A DNA stretch of 64,000 nucleotides from Pseudobutyrivibrio xylanivorans (lineage in GTDB: Bacteria; Bacillota; Clostridia; Lachnospirales; Lachnospiraceae). This document shows positions 16,763-25,114 of this stretch, in pieces. Location: contig NZ_CP043028.1 of the NCBI RefSeq assembly GCF_008935055.1, positions 1,335,901-1,399,900 on the forward strand. Direction: 5' to 3'. The number at the start of each line of letters is the position of its first letter. Position 1 is the first letter of the stretch. Position numbers and translations under genes: made by a program. The notes below the pieces were generated by a model, which did not search any database, was not told the DNA's origin, and was given only the letters and a program-made list of their open reading frames with translations.

Positions 16763-18031
16763 TTATTTAAGTATAGAATTTGCAATGTCATGTCTCATAT
16801 ATTTGTTTTCAAACTGAATCCACTCAGTAGCTTCGTATGCTTTAGCACGAGCTTCAACCAAATCCTTGCCAAGAGCTGTGATACCAAGGACACGTCCACC
16901 ATTTGTGACTATCTCACCCTTATCATTCTTTGCTGTTCCTGCGTGGAAGCAATAGTAATCCTTATTATTGAACTTCTCAAAGCCTGTGATTGGGAAGCCC
17001 TTCTTGTATGCTACTGGATAACCATCAGAAGCGAGCACTACGCAAACACATGCCTCATCTGAAAACTTCAAATCAACCTTATCAAGTGTGCCATCGATGC
17101 AGGCATTAAATACATCAATGATATCATTCTCAAGTCTTGGAAGAACTACCTGCGCCTCTGGGTCACCAAATCTTGCATTGTACTCAAGCACCTTTGGACC
17201 ATCCTCAGTAAGCATAAGACCAAAGAAGATAACTCCCTTGAACTCTCTGCCCTCTGCCTTCATGGCATCAACAGTTGCCTGGAAAATATTCTTTTGGCAA
17301 TACTCCTCAATCTCCTTTGTGAAGAATGGAGATGGTGAAAAATTGCCCATACCACCTGTATTAAGGCCTGTATCTCCATCGCCTGCACGCTTATGATCCT
17401 GAGCTGATGACATAATCTTTACAGTATTTCCATCTACAAATGAAAGAACTGAAACCTCACGGCCTGTCATGAACTCCTCGATAACCATAGTGTTTCCAGC
17501 ATCACCAAACTTTTTGTCAGTCATGATTTCTGCAACGCCCTCAACAGCCTGCTCATGATTCTCACAGATAAGTACGCCTTTACCAAGAGCAAGGCCGTCA
17601 GCCTTAAGTACAATTGGATACTTTGCAGTCTCAAGATACTTTAAAGCTGCCTCAGGGTCTGTGAAGTTTTCATAGCCTGCTGTTGGGATGCCATACTTCT
17701 TCATCAAATCCTTTGAGAATGCCTTTGAACCTTCGATGATAGCTGCATTCTTTCTAGGGCCAAAGCATCTCAATCCAGCTTCTTCAAACTTATCTACAAC
17801 ACCACCTACAAGTGGGTCATCCATACCAATTACAGTAAGGTCAATCTCTTTTTCCTTTGCAAAAGCTACAAGCTTATCAAACTCCATAGCCTTGATGTCC
17901 ACGCACTCTGCAAGCTCTGCGATGCCAGCGTTGCCTGGGGCGCAGTAAATCTTATCTACCTGTGGGCTACGTGACACTGCCAAAGCAATGGCATGTTCGC
18001 GGCCGCCACTACCTACGATCAAAACCTTCAT
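16763..18031 (-). CDS. purD: Phosphoribosylamine-glycine ligase
   Basis: Second step of de novo purine synthesis: phosphoribosylamine + glycine + ATP to GAR. 422 residues, normal family length. KVLIVGSGGREHAIALA opens the N-terminal Rossmann-like domain. The ATP-grasp domain shows YPIVLKADGLALGKGVLIC, VIEEFMTGREVSVLSFVDG and LEYNARFGDPEAQ. GGAGGA lies shortly before the ATG. Last gene of the purM-purN-purD run; a 51-bp spacer separates it from purN. Confidence 0.96.
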   Translation of the reverse strand: MKVLIVGSGGREHAIALAVSRSPQVDKIYCAPGNAGIAELAECVDIKAMEFDKLVAFAKEKEIDLTVIGMDDPLVGGVVDKFEEAGLRCFGPRKNAAIIEGSKAFSKDLMKKYGIPTAGYENFTDPEAALKYLETAKYPIVLKADGLALGKGVLICENHEQAVEGVAEIMTDKKFGDAGNTMVIEEFMTGREVSVLSFVDGNTVKIMSSAQDHKRAGDGDTGLNTGGMGNFSPSPFFTKEIEEYCQKNIFQATVDAMKAEGREFKGVIFFGLMLTEDGPKVLEYNARFGDPEAQVVLPRLENDIIDVFNACIDGTLDKVDLKFSDEACVCVVLASDGYPVAYKKGFPITGFEKFNNKDYYCFHAGTAKNDKGEIVTNGGRVLGITALGKDLVEARAKAYEATEWIQFENKYMRHDIANSILK

Positions 18032-18082
18032 AAACTATATCCTCCTAGTCCGCCTATACTTCATCTAGGCTCACATAATAAT

Positions 18083-18709
18083 TTATTTTTCTAAGATATG
18101 CACTTTTCCCGCATCGACATGCACGCAACCACGAGCAATTAAATCAATCGCGCGGGGCATGATAATCCACTCTGCCTGTTCCATGACACGGCGTTGGAGT
18201 ACCTCTGGGGTGTCATCCTCCAGGACTTCTACGGCCTTTTGTAAAATGATTGGGCCTGTATCGGTGCCTTCATCCACAAAGTGGCATGTAGCTCCAGTTA
18301 CTTTTACACCACGGGCAAGAACTCCCTCGTGAACCTTTAGGCCATAATAGCCTGTGCCACAAAAGCTAGGTATGAGCGATGGATGAATATTGATAATCTT
18401 ATATTCGTATTTACGAATCATCTCTGGTGGAATAACTACTAAGAATCCAGCCAAAACCACCAAATCAACATTATACGAATCAAGCTTCTCAAGGAATACT
18501 TTGTTGAACTCCTCACGAGTAGCAAAATCCTTTGGGCTGATACATACCCCCTCGATGCCAGCCTTTGCAGCCCGCTCTAAGGCATGGGCTTTTTTATTAT
18601 TCGAAATTACAACTGCAATCTCAGTGTTATGAATCTCGCCTGATTCAATTTTATCGATTATTGCCTGGAGATTTGTACCACCTCCAGATACACATACAGC
18701 AATTTTCAT
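18083..18709 (-). CDS. purN: Phosphoribosylglycinamide formyltransferase
   Basis: Third purine step: 10-formyl-THF-dependent formylation of GAR. 208 residues. It begins KIAVCVSGGGTNLQAIID (phosphate-binding loop). The catalytic block reads YKIINIHPSLIPSFCGTGYY, with the N-x-H pair, and the catalytic Asp lies in CHFVDEGTDTGPIILQ. The CGTGYYG stretch matches the variant seen in many Clostridia, differing from the FPG of enterobacteria. The ribosome site GGAGG follows directly on hairpin copy C, so folding of that element could affect translation. Confidence 0.95.
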   Translation of the reverse strand: MKIAVCVSGGGTNLQAIIDKIESGEIHNTEIAVVISNNKKAHALERAAKAGIEGVCISPKDFATREEFNKVFLEKLDSYNVDLVVLAGFLVVIPPEMIRKYEYKIINIHPSLIPSFCGTGYYGLKVHEGVLARGVKVTGATCHFVDEGTDTGPIILQKAVEVLEDDTPEVLQRRVMEQAEWIIMPRAIDLIARGCVHVDAGKVHILEK

Positions 18710-18719
18710 ATTTTCCTCC

Positions 18720-18802
18720 GCTTCTTACACTAACAATCCTTAGCACTCTTTGTTAGACTAGATGTCTTTACAAAGAGCACTAAGAGATTGTTAGCTAGAA
18801 GC
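18720..18802 (-). repeat. Intergenic hairpin family, copy C, in the purN leader
   Basis: Nearly the whole purM-purN spacer folds: GCTTCT (18720-18725) with AGAAGC (18797-18802), CTAACAATC with GATTGTTAG, CTTAG with CTAAG, and an ACTCTTTGT-type arm with ACAAAGAG. The tip is GAC-UAGAU-GUC (18756-18766). The same layout of TAC and A bulges occurs in the copies at 5879, 20616 and 44448. In the transcript direction of purN its last stem abuts the GGAGG ribosome site. Confidence 0.8.
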
Positions 18803-18812
18803 TCATTTATCT

Positions 18813-19838
18813 TTAAACTAAATCTACACCCTTCTCGCCGTCGATAATTCGACCTACGACGTATGGTGTATCGCCTGCAGAACGCATAGCTTCCATTGTC
18901 TTATCAACATCAGCTGGATCTACAGCAACAATCATACCAAGTCCCATGTTGTATGTGTTGTACATCATCTGCTCAGATACGTTGCCCTTCTTAGCCATAA
19001 GCTTGAAGATTGCAGGAACCTCATAAGAATCCTTCTCTACAACGGCACGCTTCCCCTCTGGAAGCATACGTGGAATATTCTCATAGAAACCACCACCTGT
19101 GATATGTGAGCAAGCCTTTACACGAACGCCAGCATCCTTTACAGCCTTAAGAGCCTTAACGTAAATACGTGTTGGAGCAATAAGTGCCTCACCAAGAGTG
19201 CAACCAAGCTCATCATAATATGTATCAAGACTTTCCTTTGTCATTTCGAAAATCTTACGAACAAGAGAGAAACCATTTGAATGAACACCAGTAGATGCCA
19301 TACCAATAAGAACATCGCCATCCTTAAGGTTCTCACCTGTGATGATATCCTTCTTATCAACGATACCTACTGCAAAACCTGCAAGATCATACTCCTCCTC
19401 AGGCATAAGACCTGGGTGCTCTGCTGTCTCGCCACCTACAAGGGCGCAGCCTGACTGCTTACATCCCTCTGCAACACCACTAACGATTGTTGCAATCTTC
19501 TCTGGGATGTTCTTGCCGCAGGCAATATAATCAAGGAAGAAAAGTGGCTCGCCACCTGCACATGCAACGTCATTTACACACATTGCAACTGCATCAATAC
19601 CGATTGTGTCATGCTTATCCATAAGGAAAGCAAGCTTAACCTTTGTGCCGCAACCATCTGTACCAGATAAAAGTACTGGCTCATCCATATTCTTGATAGC
19701 GCTAAGATCAAATGCGCCTGAGAAGCCGCCAAGACCACCTAATACCTCAGGTCTCATTGTACCCTTAACGAACTTCTTCATGAGCTCCACTGACTCATAT
19801 CCTGCCTCAATATCTACTCCTGAACTCTTGTAATCCAT
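18813..19838 (-). CDS. purM: Phosphoribosylformylglycinamidine cyclo-ligase (AIR synthase)
   Basis: Fifth purine step: ATP-dependent closure of FGAM to AIR. 341 residues, normal length. It starts MDYKSSGVDIEAGYESVELM, with GGLGGFSGAFDL, LLSGTDGCGTKVKLAFLMDK, DAVAMCVNDVACAGGEPLFF and ALVGGETAEHPGL, all PurM/PurL-superfamily blocks. AAAGGAGAG precedes the ATG. It has its own long structured leader (19867-20007) downstream of the purE terminator, so it probably starts a separate transcript. Confidence 0.96.
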   Translation of the reverse strand: MDYKSSGVDIEAGYESVELMKKFVKGTMRPEVLGGLGGFSGAFDLSAIKNMDEPVLLSGTDGCGTKVKLAFLMDKHDTIGIDAVAMCVNDVACAGGEPLFFLDYIACGKNIPEKIATIVSGVAEGCKQSGCALVGGETAEHPGLMPEEEYDLAGFAVGIVDKKDIITGENLKDGDVLIGMASTGVHSNGFSLVRKIFEMTKESLDTYYDELGCTLGEALIAPTRIYVKALKAVKDAGVRVKACSHITGGGFYENIPRMLPEGKRAVVEKDSYEVPAIFKLMAKKGNVSEQMMYNTYNMGLGMIVAVDPADVDKTMEAMRSAGDTPYVVGRIIDGEKGVDLV

Positions 19839-19866
19839 GTTTCTCTCCTTTTAAATCCTTTGGTAC

Positions 19867-20007
19867 GCTAGCACATCCAAGTGTTTCATGCTCCCGCAGG
19901 GCACCCCTCGCACTCGTGCAAGGAAACCTCCCCGCCGGCGTGGGTTCCCCTCCTTGCACGACGCGATACTTCCCTGCTCGCGCTTACCAACTTCTGTAAG
20001 TGCTAGC
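19867..20007 (-). other. Nested GC-rich structured element in the purM leader
   Basis: Three coaxial helices nest: GCTAGCAC (19867-19874) with GTGCTAGC (20000-20007); GCAGGG (19896-19901) with CCCTGC (19972-19977); TCGTGCAAGGA (19914-19924) with TCCTTGCACGA (19951-19961). It is markedly richer in G+C than the surrounding DNA and ends about 30 bases before the purM start codon. No known purine riboswitch core was recognised in it. Confidence 0.7.
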
Positions 20008-20008
20008 T

Positions 20009-20026
20009 CATTAAAATATTTTAATG
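20009..20026. promoter_or_regulatory. 18-bp perfect AT palindrome upstream of purM element
   Basis: CATTAAAATATTTTAATG is its own reverse complement. Its core TTAAAATATTTTAA recurs at 43155-43168 before the large GH43 gene. It could be an operator for a dimeric regulator or simply AT-rich promoter DNA. Confidence 0.4.
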
Positions 20027-20033
20027 TATGTAT

Positions 20034-20073
20034 ACAAAAAGGAAACTCTCATAATTACAAGAGTTTCCTTTTA
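20034..20073 (-). terminator. Terminator of purE
   Basis: AAGGAAACTCT (20039-20049) pairs with AGAGTTTCCTT (20060-20070); on the minus strand TTTTTG follows. It lies directly after the purE stop and separates purE from purM. Confidence 0.92.
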
Positions 20074-20078
20074 CGTAT

Positions 20079-20585
20079 CTAAGATAAGAAGGCACGATAG
20101 CCTTCGCTTTGTAATTTTACATCCTTCGCTTCTACGCTTTCCTTCTGCTCTACAATGAAATCGTGGAGTTTGCCTGCAAGGGCAGCGTCAGACATTGCAA
20201 GCATCTTCACTGCGAGGATACCAGCGTTTGCTCCGCCGTTAATGGCAACTGTAGCTACAGGTACACCGGTAGGCATCTGAACAATTGAATAGAGTGAATC
20301 CACTCCACCAAGGTCACTAGTCTTCATAGGGATGCCGATTACTGGGCCCTCGAAAATAGCTGCGCACATACCTGGAAGATGTGCCGCCTTTCCTGCTCCT
20401 GCAATGATGCACTGTACCCCACGGTCCTTTGCACCCTTAGCGTACTCAAAGAAAACATCTGGTTCTCTGTGCGCAGAAATAATACGCATCTCATATTCAA
20501 TACCAAATTTTTCTAAAACTTCCACAGCCTTAGCCATCACAGGCATGTCGCTATCAGAACCCATAACTACACTTACTTTTGCCAT
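20079..20585 (-). CDS. purE: N5-carboxyaminoimidazole ribonucleotide mutase (class I PurE)
   Basis: Converts N5-CAIR to CAIR. 168 residues from the ATG at 20585. The start is set by GGAGG with an 8-base gap; the ten extra upstream codons of the open frame fall outside that. Core motifs: SVVMGSDSDMPVMAKAVEVL, MRIISAHREPDVFFEYAKGA, IAGAGKAAHLPGM and MPTGVPVATVAI. The SAHR and GGAxA-type blocks match class I PurE of bacteria. It lies downstream of hairpin copy D and has its own terminator. Confidence 0.95.
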   Translation of the reverse strand: MAKVSVVMGSDSDMPVMAKAVEVLEKFGIEYEMRIISAHREPDVFFEYAKGAKDRGVQCIIAGAGKAAHLPGMCAAIFEGPVIGIPMKTSDLGGVDSLYSIVQMPTGVPVATVAINGGANAGILAVKMLAMSDAALAGKLHDFIVEQKESVEAKDVKLQSEGYRAFLS

Positions 20586-20615
20586 AACACTATCCTCCGT
20601 TTTTCTAAATCCCAC

Positions 20616-20699
20616 GCCAGTTACACATACAAGCCTTGGTATTGCTTTCGTCGACTACATGTCTCCTGCAGCAACACCAAGAGCTAGTCTGCTACTGGC
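20616..20699 (-). repeat. Intergenic hairpin family, copy D, in the purE leader
   Basis: GCCAGT (20616-20621) pairs with ACTGGC (20694-20699). Inside come TAC, ACATACAAGC with GCTAGTCTGC, CTTGG with CCAAG (the other copies have CTTAG with CTAAG, a compensatory pair), ATTGCT with AGCAA, and the tip GAC-UACAU-GUC (20653-20663). It begins at the stop codon of the upstream aminopeptidase-like gene and ends about 30 bases before the purE start. Confidence 0.8.
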
Positions 20700-22750
20700 T
20701 AGTTTTCGAATACCTCGTTAAGTACTTCCGTGCCTGGTACGACGAAGCGTCCATCGCGGATGATTTCGAGCTCGCGTCCATCAGCTGTGATTACGGTGAT
20801 GTCACCAAGCTCATAATAAGGTATTGTAATATCTGTGTGGCAATTGAAATATGCCTTTGAAATATCTGTGTTACGAAGTAATGAGCACGAATTATCGCGG
20901 GCGATGCATTCCTTGCCGTCTGGGTTGTACATAGGTACATCCTCAGAGTGTGAATAGCAAGTATCACCTACTGCGAAGTGTGGACCAGTCTTTTCTGCAA
21001 TGAGGATTGGAAGCTTGTCAGCGATGCCGTACTTCTGTCCCATTACGAATGCTCTGGTGTTTGTTCCAATGGCAAACTCACCGATTGGAAGTGTTTCGTG
21101 CTTGAAAAGAACATTGTCGAAGATGTACTTCTTGTTCTCTTCTTCTGTATCAAAGTTGCTGCAATTGTAAGAAACAATCTTGCCTTCCTCGAACTTCATC
21201 TCGAGGTTCTTGTAGCAAAGCTCGTTTAAGTATACCTGTGTAACATGGAGCACACCGTTTGTGCCCTCAAGCTCAGGTGATGTGAACACCTCACCAACAG
21301 GAATATTTACATCTGCAACGCAGTTCTCAAAATTAGTCTGCTTAGCTGGATTATCAAGATGATGAAGCTTTACAGTGATGTCTGTGTGATTGTCCCCACG
21401 ACCTGTAACGTGAACTGTCTCGCCCTGATCAAGCACATCGATAATGTGCTGCTGGATGTTCTTGTAAAGCTCGTAATCCATTGTATTAACAGCGACAGTC
21501 TCGTTGAAAATCTCGTTGAACTGCTCGCCGATTTCAGGGATTGGATAAGCGATAATTGTGAAGCTGCGCTCCTCTCCGTGAATGTACTGATTTGTAATCT
21601 GACCGCTCTGGCTCATGAAGTAAACATTGAGCTCGTTCTGCTTGTCTGTATACTCAGCATTTGCAGGGAAATTCTTTGGCTCAAATGGAGCATCTCCGAA
21701 TGTCTCGATTACAGCTGGACCACCAAATACTGCTGCAAGCTCCTTGTTCTTTTCAAATGTATTCTTAACAACCTCCAGAATTCTATCTGCAAGTCCCTTA
21801 TCCCAAACATAAGCTACATCATCCTTGTGGTCGTACTCGCATTGCTTGTTAGGAACAGTAGAGAAAAGATTGCGCCCCTCTGTGCCACCAAAACGAACTG
21901 TAGCAGCAAGACCTGCCTCGTTGAAAAGCTTAATAGCCTCACGAGTCATAAGCTCGAAACCAGCTGGAGCATGTACACCAACTGTATCCTTTATAGAGAT
22001 ATCTTTTCCACATACCTCAAAGCCCTTGATGTAGCCTTCCACATATGTACGAGCCATAGCAACCACATCCTCATGTGGCATACTGCGAAGGTGTGCAGCC
22101 ATCTTAAGCTCGTTTTCGCTGATGTACATACCATATCTGTAAAGATATCTATCATCTGAAAGATCTGATTTCATAATGATATTTCTATAGAAATCATACT
22201 CTGGATCAATCATTCCAACAAAAACTTCTGCAGTGAAGATTGTGCAATAGTCGTGTTTAAATGAAGCCATTGCAGAAATGATATCCTCTCTGCGAAACTT
22301 ATCATCACTCTCCACCTGACAAACACCATAAACCTGCATAAAAAGCTCACAGAAAATAGTGAATATATCAAGACGTCCAGCAAAAGCTGCACGAATCATA
22401 TCTGTTAATCTATAATAGATTGCTGAAAGTGGACCACCAAGCTGCTCTCCAAGCTCTGCCACAGCATAAGTTGGGCAAAGGAAGCTGTTCTCGTATGTGC
22501 CAGCCTTGTAGATAGCAAAGATTCTATCGTGGTCAGCTTTGCACTCTTCAAGTGAACGATTCTCAAGCTCACCTGCAACAGCCTTATCCATAACAATTTC
22601 AACTGTCTGTATGAACTCAGCAACCTGATTGAAATAAGCCTGAAGGTTCTCAGGTAAATCCTTGTCCTCGTTAATAGTAGCGATGCGATCTGTCACAAGC
22701 TCATAGCGCTCGATGACATCGTCATTTTCTGTGTAAAATGTCTTGCTCAT
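20699..22750 (-). CDS. Putative M29-like aminopeptidase family protein
   Basis: 683 residues, no signal peptide, probably cytoplasmic. The C-terminal half resembles thermophilic M29 aminopeptidases: NCVADVNIPVGEVFTSPELE, GTNGVLHVTQVYL, IGEFAIGTNTRAF, and the metal-ligand-like stretches IAEKTGPHFAVGDTCY and YFNCHTDITIPYYELGD. The first ~300 residues are helical and are not an M29 feature; long proteins of this shape are common in Lachnospiraceae. Peptidase activity is inferred only. It follows the pyrE-membrane protein pair by 18 bases, suggesting one transcript. Confidence 0.7.
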   Translation of the reverse strand: MSKTFYTENDDVIERYELVTDRIATINEDKDLPENLQAYFNQVAEFIQTVEIVMDKAVAGELENRSLEECKADHDRIFAIYKAGTYENSFLCPTYAVAELGEQLGGPLSAIYYRLTDMIRAAFAGRLDIFTIFCELFMQVYGVCQVESDDKFRREDIISAMASFKHDYCTIFTAEVFVGMIDPEYDFYRNIIMKSDLSDDRYLYRYGMYISENELKMAAHLRSMPHEDVVAMARTYVEGYIKGFEVCGKDISIKDTVGVHAPAGFELMTREAIKLFNEAGLAATVRFGGTEGRNLFSTVPNKQCEYDHKDDVAYVWDKGLADRILEVVKNTFEKNKELAAVFGGPAVIETFGDAPFEPKNFPANAEYTDKQNELNVYFMSQSGQITNQYIHGEERSFTIIAYPIPEIGEQFNEIFNETVAVNTMDYELYKNIQQHIIDVLDQGETVHVTGRGDNHTDITVKLHHLDNPAKQTNFENCVADVNIPVGEVFTSPELEGTNGVLHVTQVYLNELCYKNLEMKFEEGKIVSYNCSNFDTEEENKKYIFDNVLFKHETLPIGEFAIGTNTRAFVMGQKYGIADKLPILIAEKTGPHFAVGDTCYSHSEDVPMYNPDGKECIARDNSCSLLRNTDISKAYFNCHTDITIPYYELGDITVITADGRELEIIRDGRFVVPGTEVLNEVFEN

Positions 22751-22768
22751 AGTTCTAAAAATTCTCCC

Positions 22769-23101
22769 TTAGTTTATTAACCCCAGTACAATTGGTGTAA
22801 TCCAAATAATAAGTGTCACTGCGCTGATAGACAGGCAGGTAACGCGGTACTTAATCTCGGTCTTTGTCTTCATCTGACCGATGTTGAAAATAAGTGACCC
22901 CAGCGCAACAAAAAAGCCAAGCATTCCGATACCACCGATGAAGTTTGGTGTCTCACCCTTCATATAAACAGATACGCCGATTATTGCGCCATATATAACT
23001 AATGTAAAAAGCGAAACTCCTGAAGCATACATAGCCTCAACCGGAAGGGCCTTCAGCTGATTGCCCGAAGAGCTGCGCCTATGAGGACGAATTCTTCCCA
23101 T
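22769..23101 (-). CDS. Small membrane protein (DUF6142-like)
   Basis: 110 residues. A basic N terminus (RIRPHRRSSSGNQLKALP) is followed by three hydrophobic segments near residues 27-48, 55-75 and 87-108. Its ATG overlaps the pyrE stop codon (TAATG), so it is translationally coupled to pyrE. Similar small proteins accompany aminopeptidase genes in Lachnospiraceae, but no function is known to me. Confidence 0.7.
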   Translation of the reverse strand: MGRIRPHRRSSSGNQLKALPVEAMYASGVSLFTLVIYGAIIGVSVYMKGETPNFIGGIGMLGFFVALGSLIFNIGQMKTKTEIKYRVTCLSISAVTLIIWITPIVLGLIN

Positions 23102-23787
23102 TACTGTACTCCGTACTCCTTATAATATGCATCGATTCGAGACTTCATCTCGTCATCGATGACTACCTTGCCCTGGCACTCTCTGTTCCAAAGATGCTCC
23201 ACGACCTCGTCCATTGAAACGATGGCACCTGTCTTGAAACCATAAGTCTCAGCAACTTCATCAAGAGCTGACTTTGACTTGTCTCCTGAAAGACCAACCT
23301 CCTGACGATTAAGTGAAACCATAAGACCAACGATTTCAACATCACCCTGTGCGCGAACGATTGGAACTGTCTCTTCCATTGACTTGCCTGAGGTTGTAAC
23401 ATCCTCAATCATGACAACTCTGTCGCCATCCTTTATTTTATAGCCAAGGAGTGAACCCATGTCTGCACCATGGTCCTTTTCTTCCTTACGATTGCTACAA
23501 TATTTAATCTCCTTGCCGTAAAGCTTGTAGAACGCTTCAGCTGTGATTACTGCAAGTGGAATGCCCTTGTAGGCTGGTCCAAAAAGCACATCGAAATCAT
23601 CCCCGTAGGCATTGTGAATAGCCTTTGCATAGTACTCGCCAAGACGGGTAAGCTGGCTACCTGTAACATAGGCTCCCGCATTCATAAAAAAAGGAGACTT
23701 CCGCCCTGATTTCAGTGTAAAATCACCGAATTTGAGGACATCAGACTCCACCATAAACTCTATAAATTCTGACTTGTAGCTTTCCAT
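23101..23787 (-). CDS. pyrE: Orotate phosphoribosyltransferase
   Basis: Fifth pyrimidine step: orotate + PRPP to OMP. 228 residues from the ATG at 23787, which follows AGGAG by seven bases; the frame extends seven codons further with no ribosome site. FTLKSGRKSPFFMNAGAYV, DVLFGPAYKGIPLAVITAEA, the lysine-rich SNRKEEKDHGADMGSLLGY loop and the PRPP loop MIEDVTTSGKSMEETV are all present. First gene of a run with the small membrane protein and the aminopeptidase-like protein. Confidence 0.95.
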   Translation of the reverse strand: MESYKSEFIEFMVESDVLKFGDFTLKSGRKSPFFMNAGAYVTGSQLTRLGEYYAKAIHNAYGDDFDVLFGPAYKGIPLAVITAEAFYKLYGKEIKYCSNRKEEKDHGADMGSLLGYKIKDGDRVVMIEDVTTSGKSMEETVPIVRAQGDVEIVGLMVSLNRQEVGLSGDKSKSALDEVAETYGFKTGAIVSMDEVVEHLWNRECQGKVVIDDEMKSRIDAYYKEYGVQ

Positions 23788-23874
23788 AAGTATTCTCCTA
23801 TAAAACACTGCAATTTAAAACCTCTCAGATTGTACCATACCCGCCTCAATATAACAACTAAAAAACTCCAAAGT

Positions 23875-23901
23875 CCGCTGGTTACACTTACAAGCTCATT
23901 G
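23875..23901 (+). repeat. Possible 5' half of the intergenic hairpin family
   Basis: GGTTACACTTACAAGCTC here resembles the 5' arm of copy D (AGTTACACATACAAGCCT at 20619-20636). No matching 3' arm is visible before the next terminator, so this would be a decayed or truncated copy, or chance. Confidence 0.3.
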
Positions 23902-23921
23902 AATACTTTTCACGGTTCACT

Positions 23922-23954
23922 AAAAAAAGTGCCAGGTAAACGTATTACCTGACA
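23922..23954 (-). terminator. Terminator after the YibE/F gene
   Basis: AGTGCCAGGTAAA pairs with TTACCTGACAC across a short loop; minus-strand reading ends in TTTTTTTAG. It is 23 bases after the stop of the gene at 23977. Confidence 0.9.
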
Positions 23955-23976
23955 CCTTCAAATACATTAGCATTAT

Positions 23977-25113
23977 TTACTTTTCACGAGACATTAATGA
24001 CGCTGAAATTGCTGCTACGCATGGCACGGTGCCAATGATACCGACTGAGCCTGCTATAGCTCTAATGAGCTCGATAGCTACGAAGTCGGTGTTAATAAGC
24101 TGGGTGAAGGATACGCCATAAGAATAGATGAGCACCATCATATTCAAGGCTCCACCAACGTATGCAAGCACCAGGGTGTTTGCCATAGTTCCCATAGCAT
24201 CACGTCCGATATTCATACCTGCGGCAAATAAGTCCTTGAAGCCAAGCTTTGAGTTTGCCTCGTGGACCTCGCTGATAGCTGAAGAAATGGACATCGCAAT
24301 ATCCATTACCGCACCCATGGCAGCAATTAGAATTCCACTGATGAACAGTCCTCTAAGCTGAATAGGATTAGTCGATTTTACAAGTAACAATGCTTCTGCC
24401 TCGTCCATCTGGAAGGTTGTAACACCTCCCACCTTAGCTGCTATTGCTCCAAGAAATGCTGCAATCAAAACTCCTGCAAGGGAGCCAAGTGCTGCCGCAA
24501 TTGTTTTCTTTTGAATTCCACCAATGAGCAAAAAGCATACTGCCGATGTGACAAATACAATTCCGATAGTAAGAGGAATCGGCGATACCCCCTTTAATGT
24601 GAGTGGAAGCAACACAAAGATTATGGCAACTACCGTATACACAAGTCCAATAAATGCCTTCAATCCCTGCTTTCCACCTAGCAACAGAAGTACACCAAAG
24701 AACACTACGACAAGCCCAATGGTAAGTGGGATTCTGTTGTAGTTGTAAATGCTTATGGTGTATTCATTCACATCACTGGTGTCAATTCTGACACTGACTG
24801 TATCCCCTTTTGAAACATCCACATTGTAGAGCGCACTGAAATAGTTTGTAACCTTGCAAACATCGCCCTTATAACGGCCAGTAAGGATTTCAACCTCAAG
24901 CTCAGCGCTACCCTTCTTTACATTTTCTACATCAGCATCAATCGTAGTATTATCCTCTAAAACAGAAAGAACTCTAGCAGTCTCATATTCGACGCCAGAG
25001 CTCTCTGTAATGGTATATTTAGGTCTGTCGGTGTTGGCATAAATTATTACGCCAACACTTAAGACCAAAAATACTACGACTGATACAATTTTAATTATCA
25101 GTTCGTTTTTCAT
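23977..25113 (-). CDS. YibE/F family membrane protein
   Basis: 378 residues. An N-terminal membrane segment (residues 8-26) and an extracytoplasmic beta-rich domain (about 40-120, with VCKVTNYFSALYNVDVSKGD) are followed by seven or eight transmembrane helices. The FISGILIAAMGAVMDIAMSI and GRDAMGTMANTLVLAYVGGA blocks identify YibE/F. The family's role is not established; a transporter-like function is often suggested. It starts one base after the giant PHP protein gene ends, so the two are co-transcribed and may work together at the cell surface. Confidence 0.88.
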   Translation of the reverse strand: MKNELIIKIVSVVVFLVLSVGVIIYANTDRPKYTITESSGVEYETARVLSVLEDNTTIDADVENVKKGSAELEVEILTGRYKGDVCKVTNYFSALYNVDVSKGDTVSVRIDTSDVNEYTISIYNYNRIPLTIGLVVVFFGVLLLLGGKQGLKAFIGLVYTVVAIIFVLLPLTLKGVSPIPLTIGIVFVTSAVCFLLIGGIQKKTIAAALGSLAGVLIAAFLGAIAAKVGGVTTFQMDEAEALLLVKSTNPIQLRGLFISGILIAAMGAVMDIAMSISSAISEVHEANSKLGFKDLFAAGMNIGRDAMGTMANTLVLAYVGGALNMMVLIYSYGVSFTQLINTDFVAIELIRAIAGSVGIIGTVPCVAAISASLMSREK

Positions 25114-25114
25114 T

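Noticed and set aside
20009..20026. PurR-type operator before purM
   Set aside because: The palindrome is purely AT in its core and does not match the known PurBox or PurR sites; its core recurs before an unrelated GH43 gene.
21359..22159. 266-codon plus-strand ORF opposite the aminopeptidase-like gene
   Set aside because: Antisense shadow; the minus-strand frame is conserved-looking and fills an operon position.
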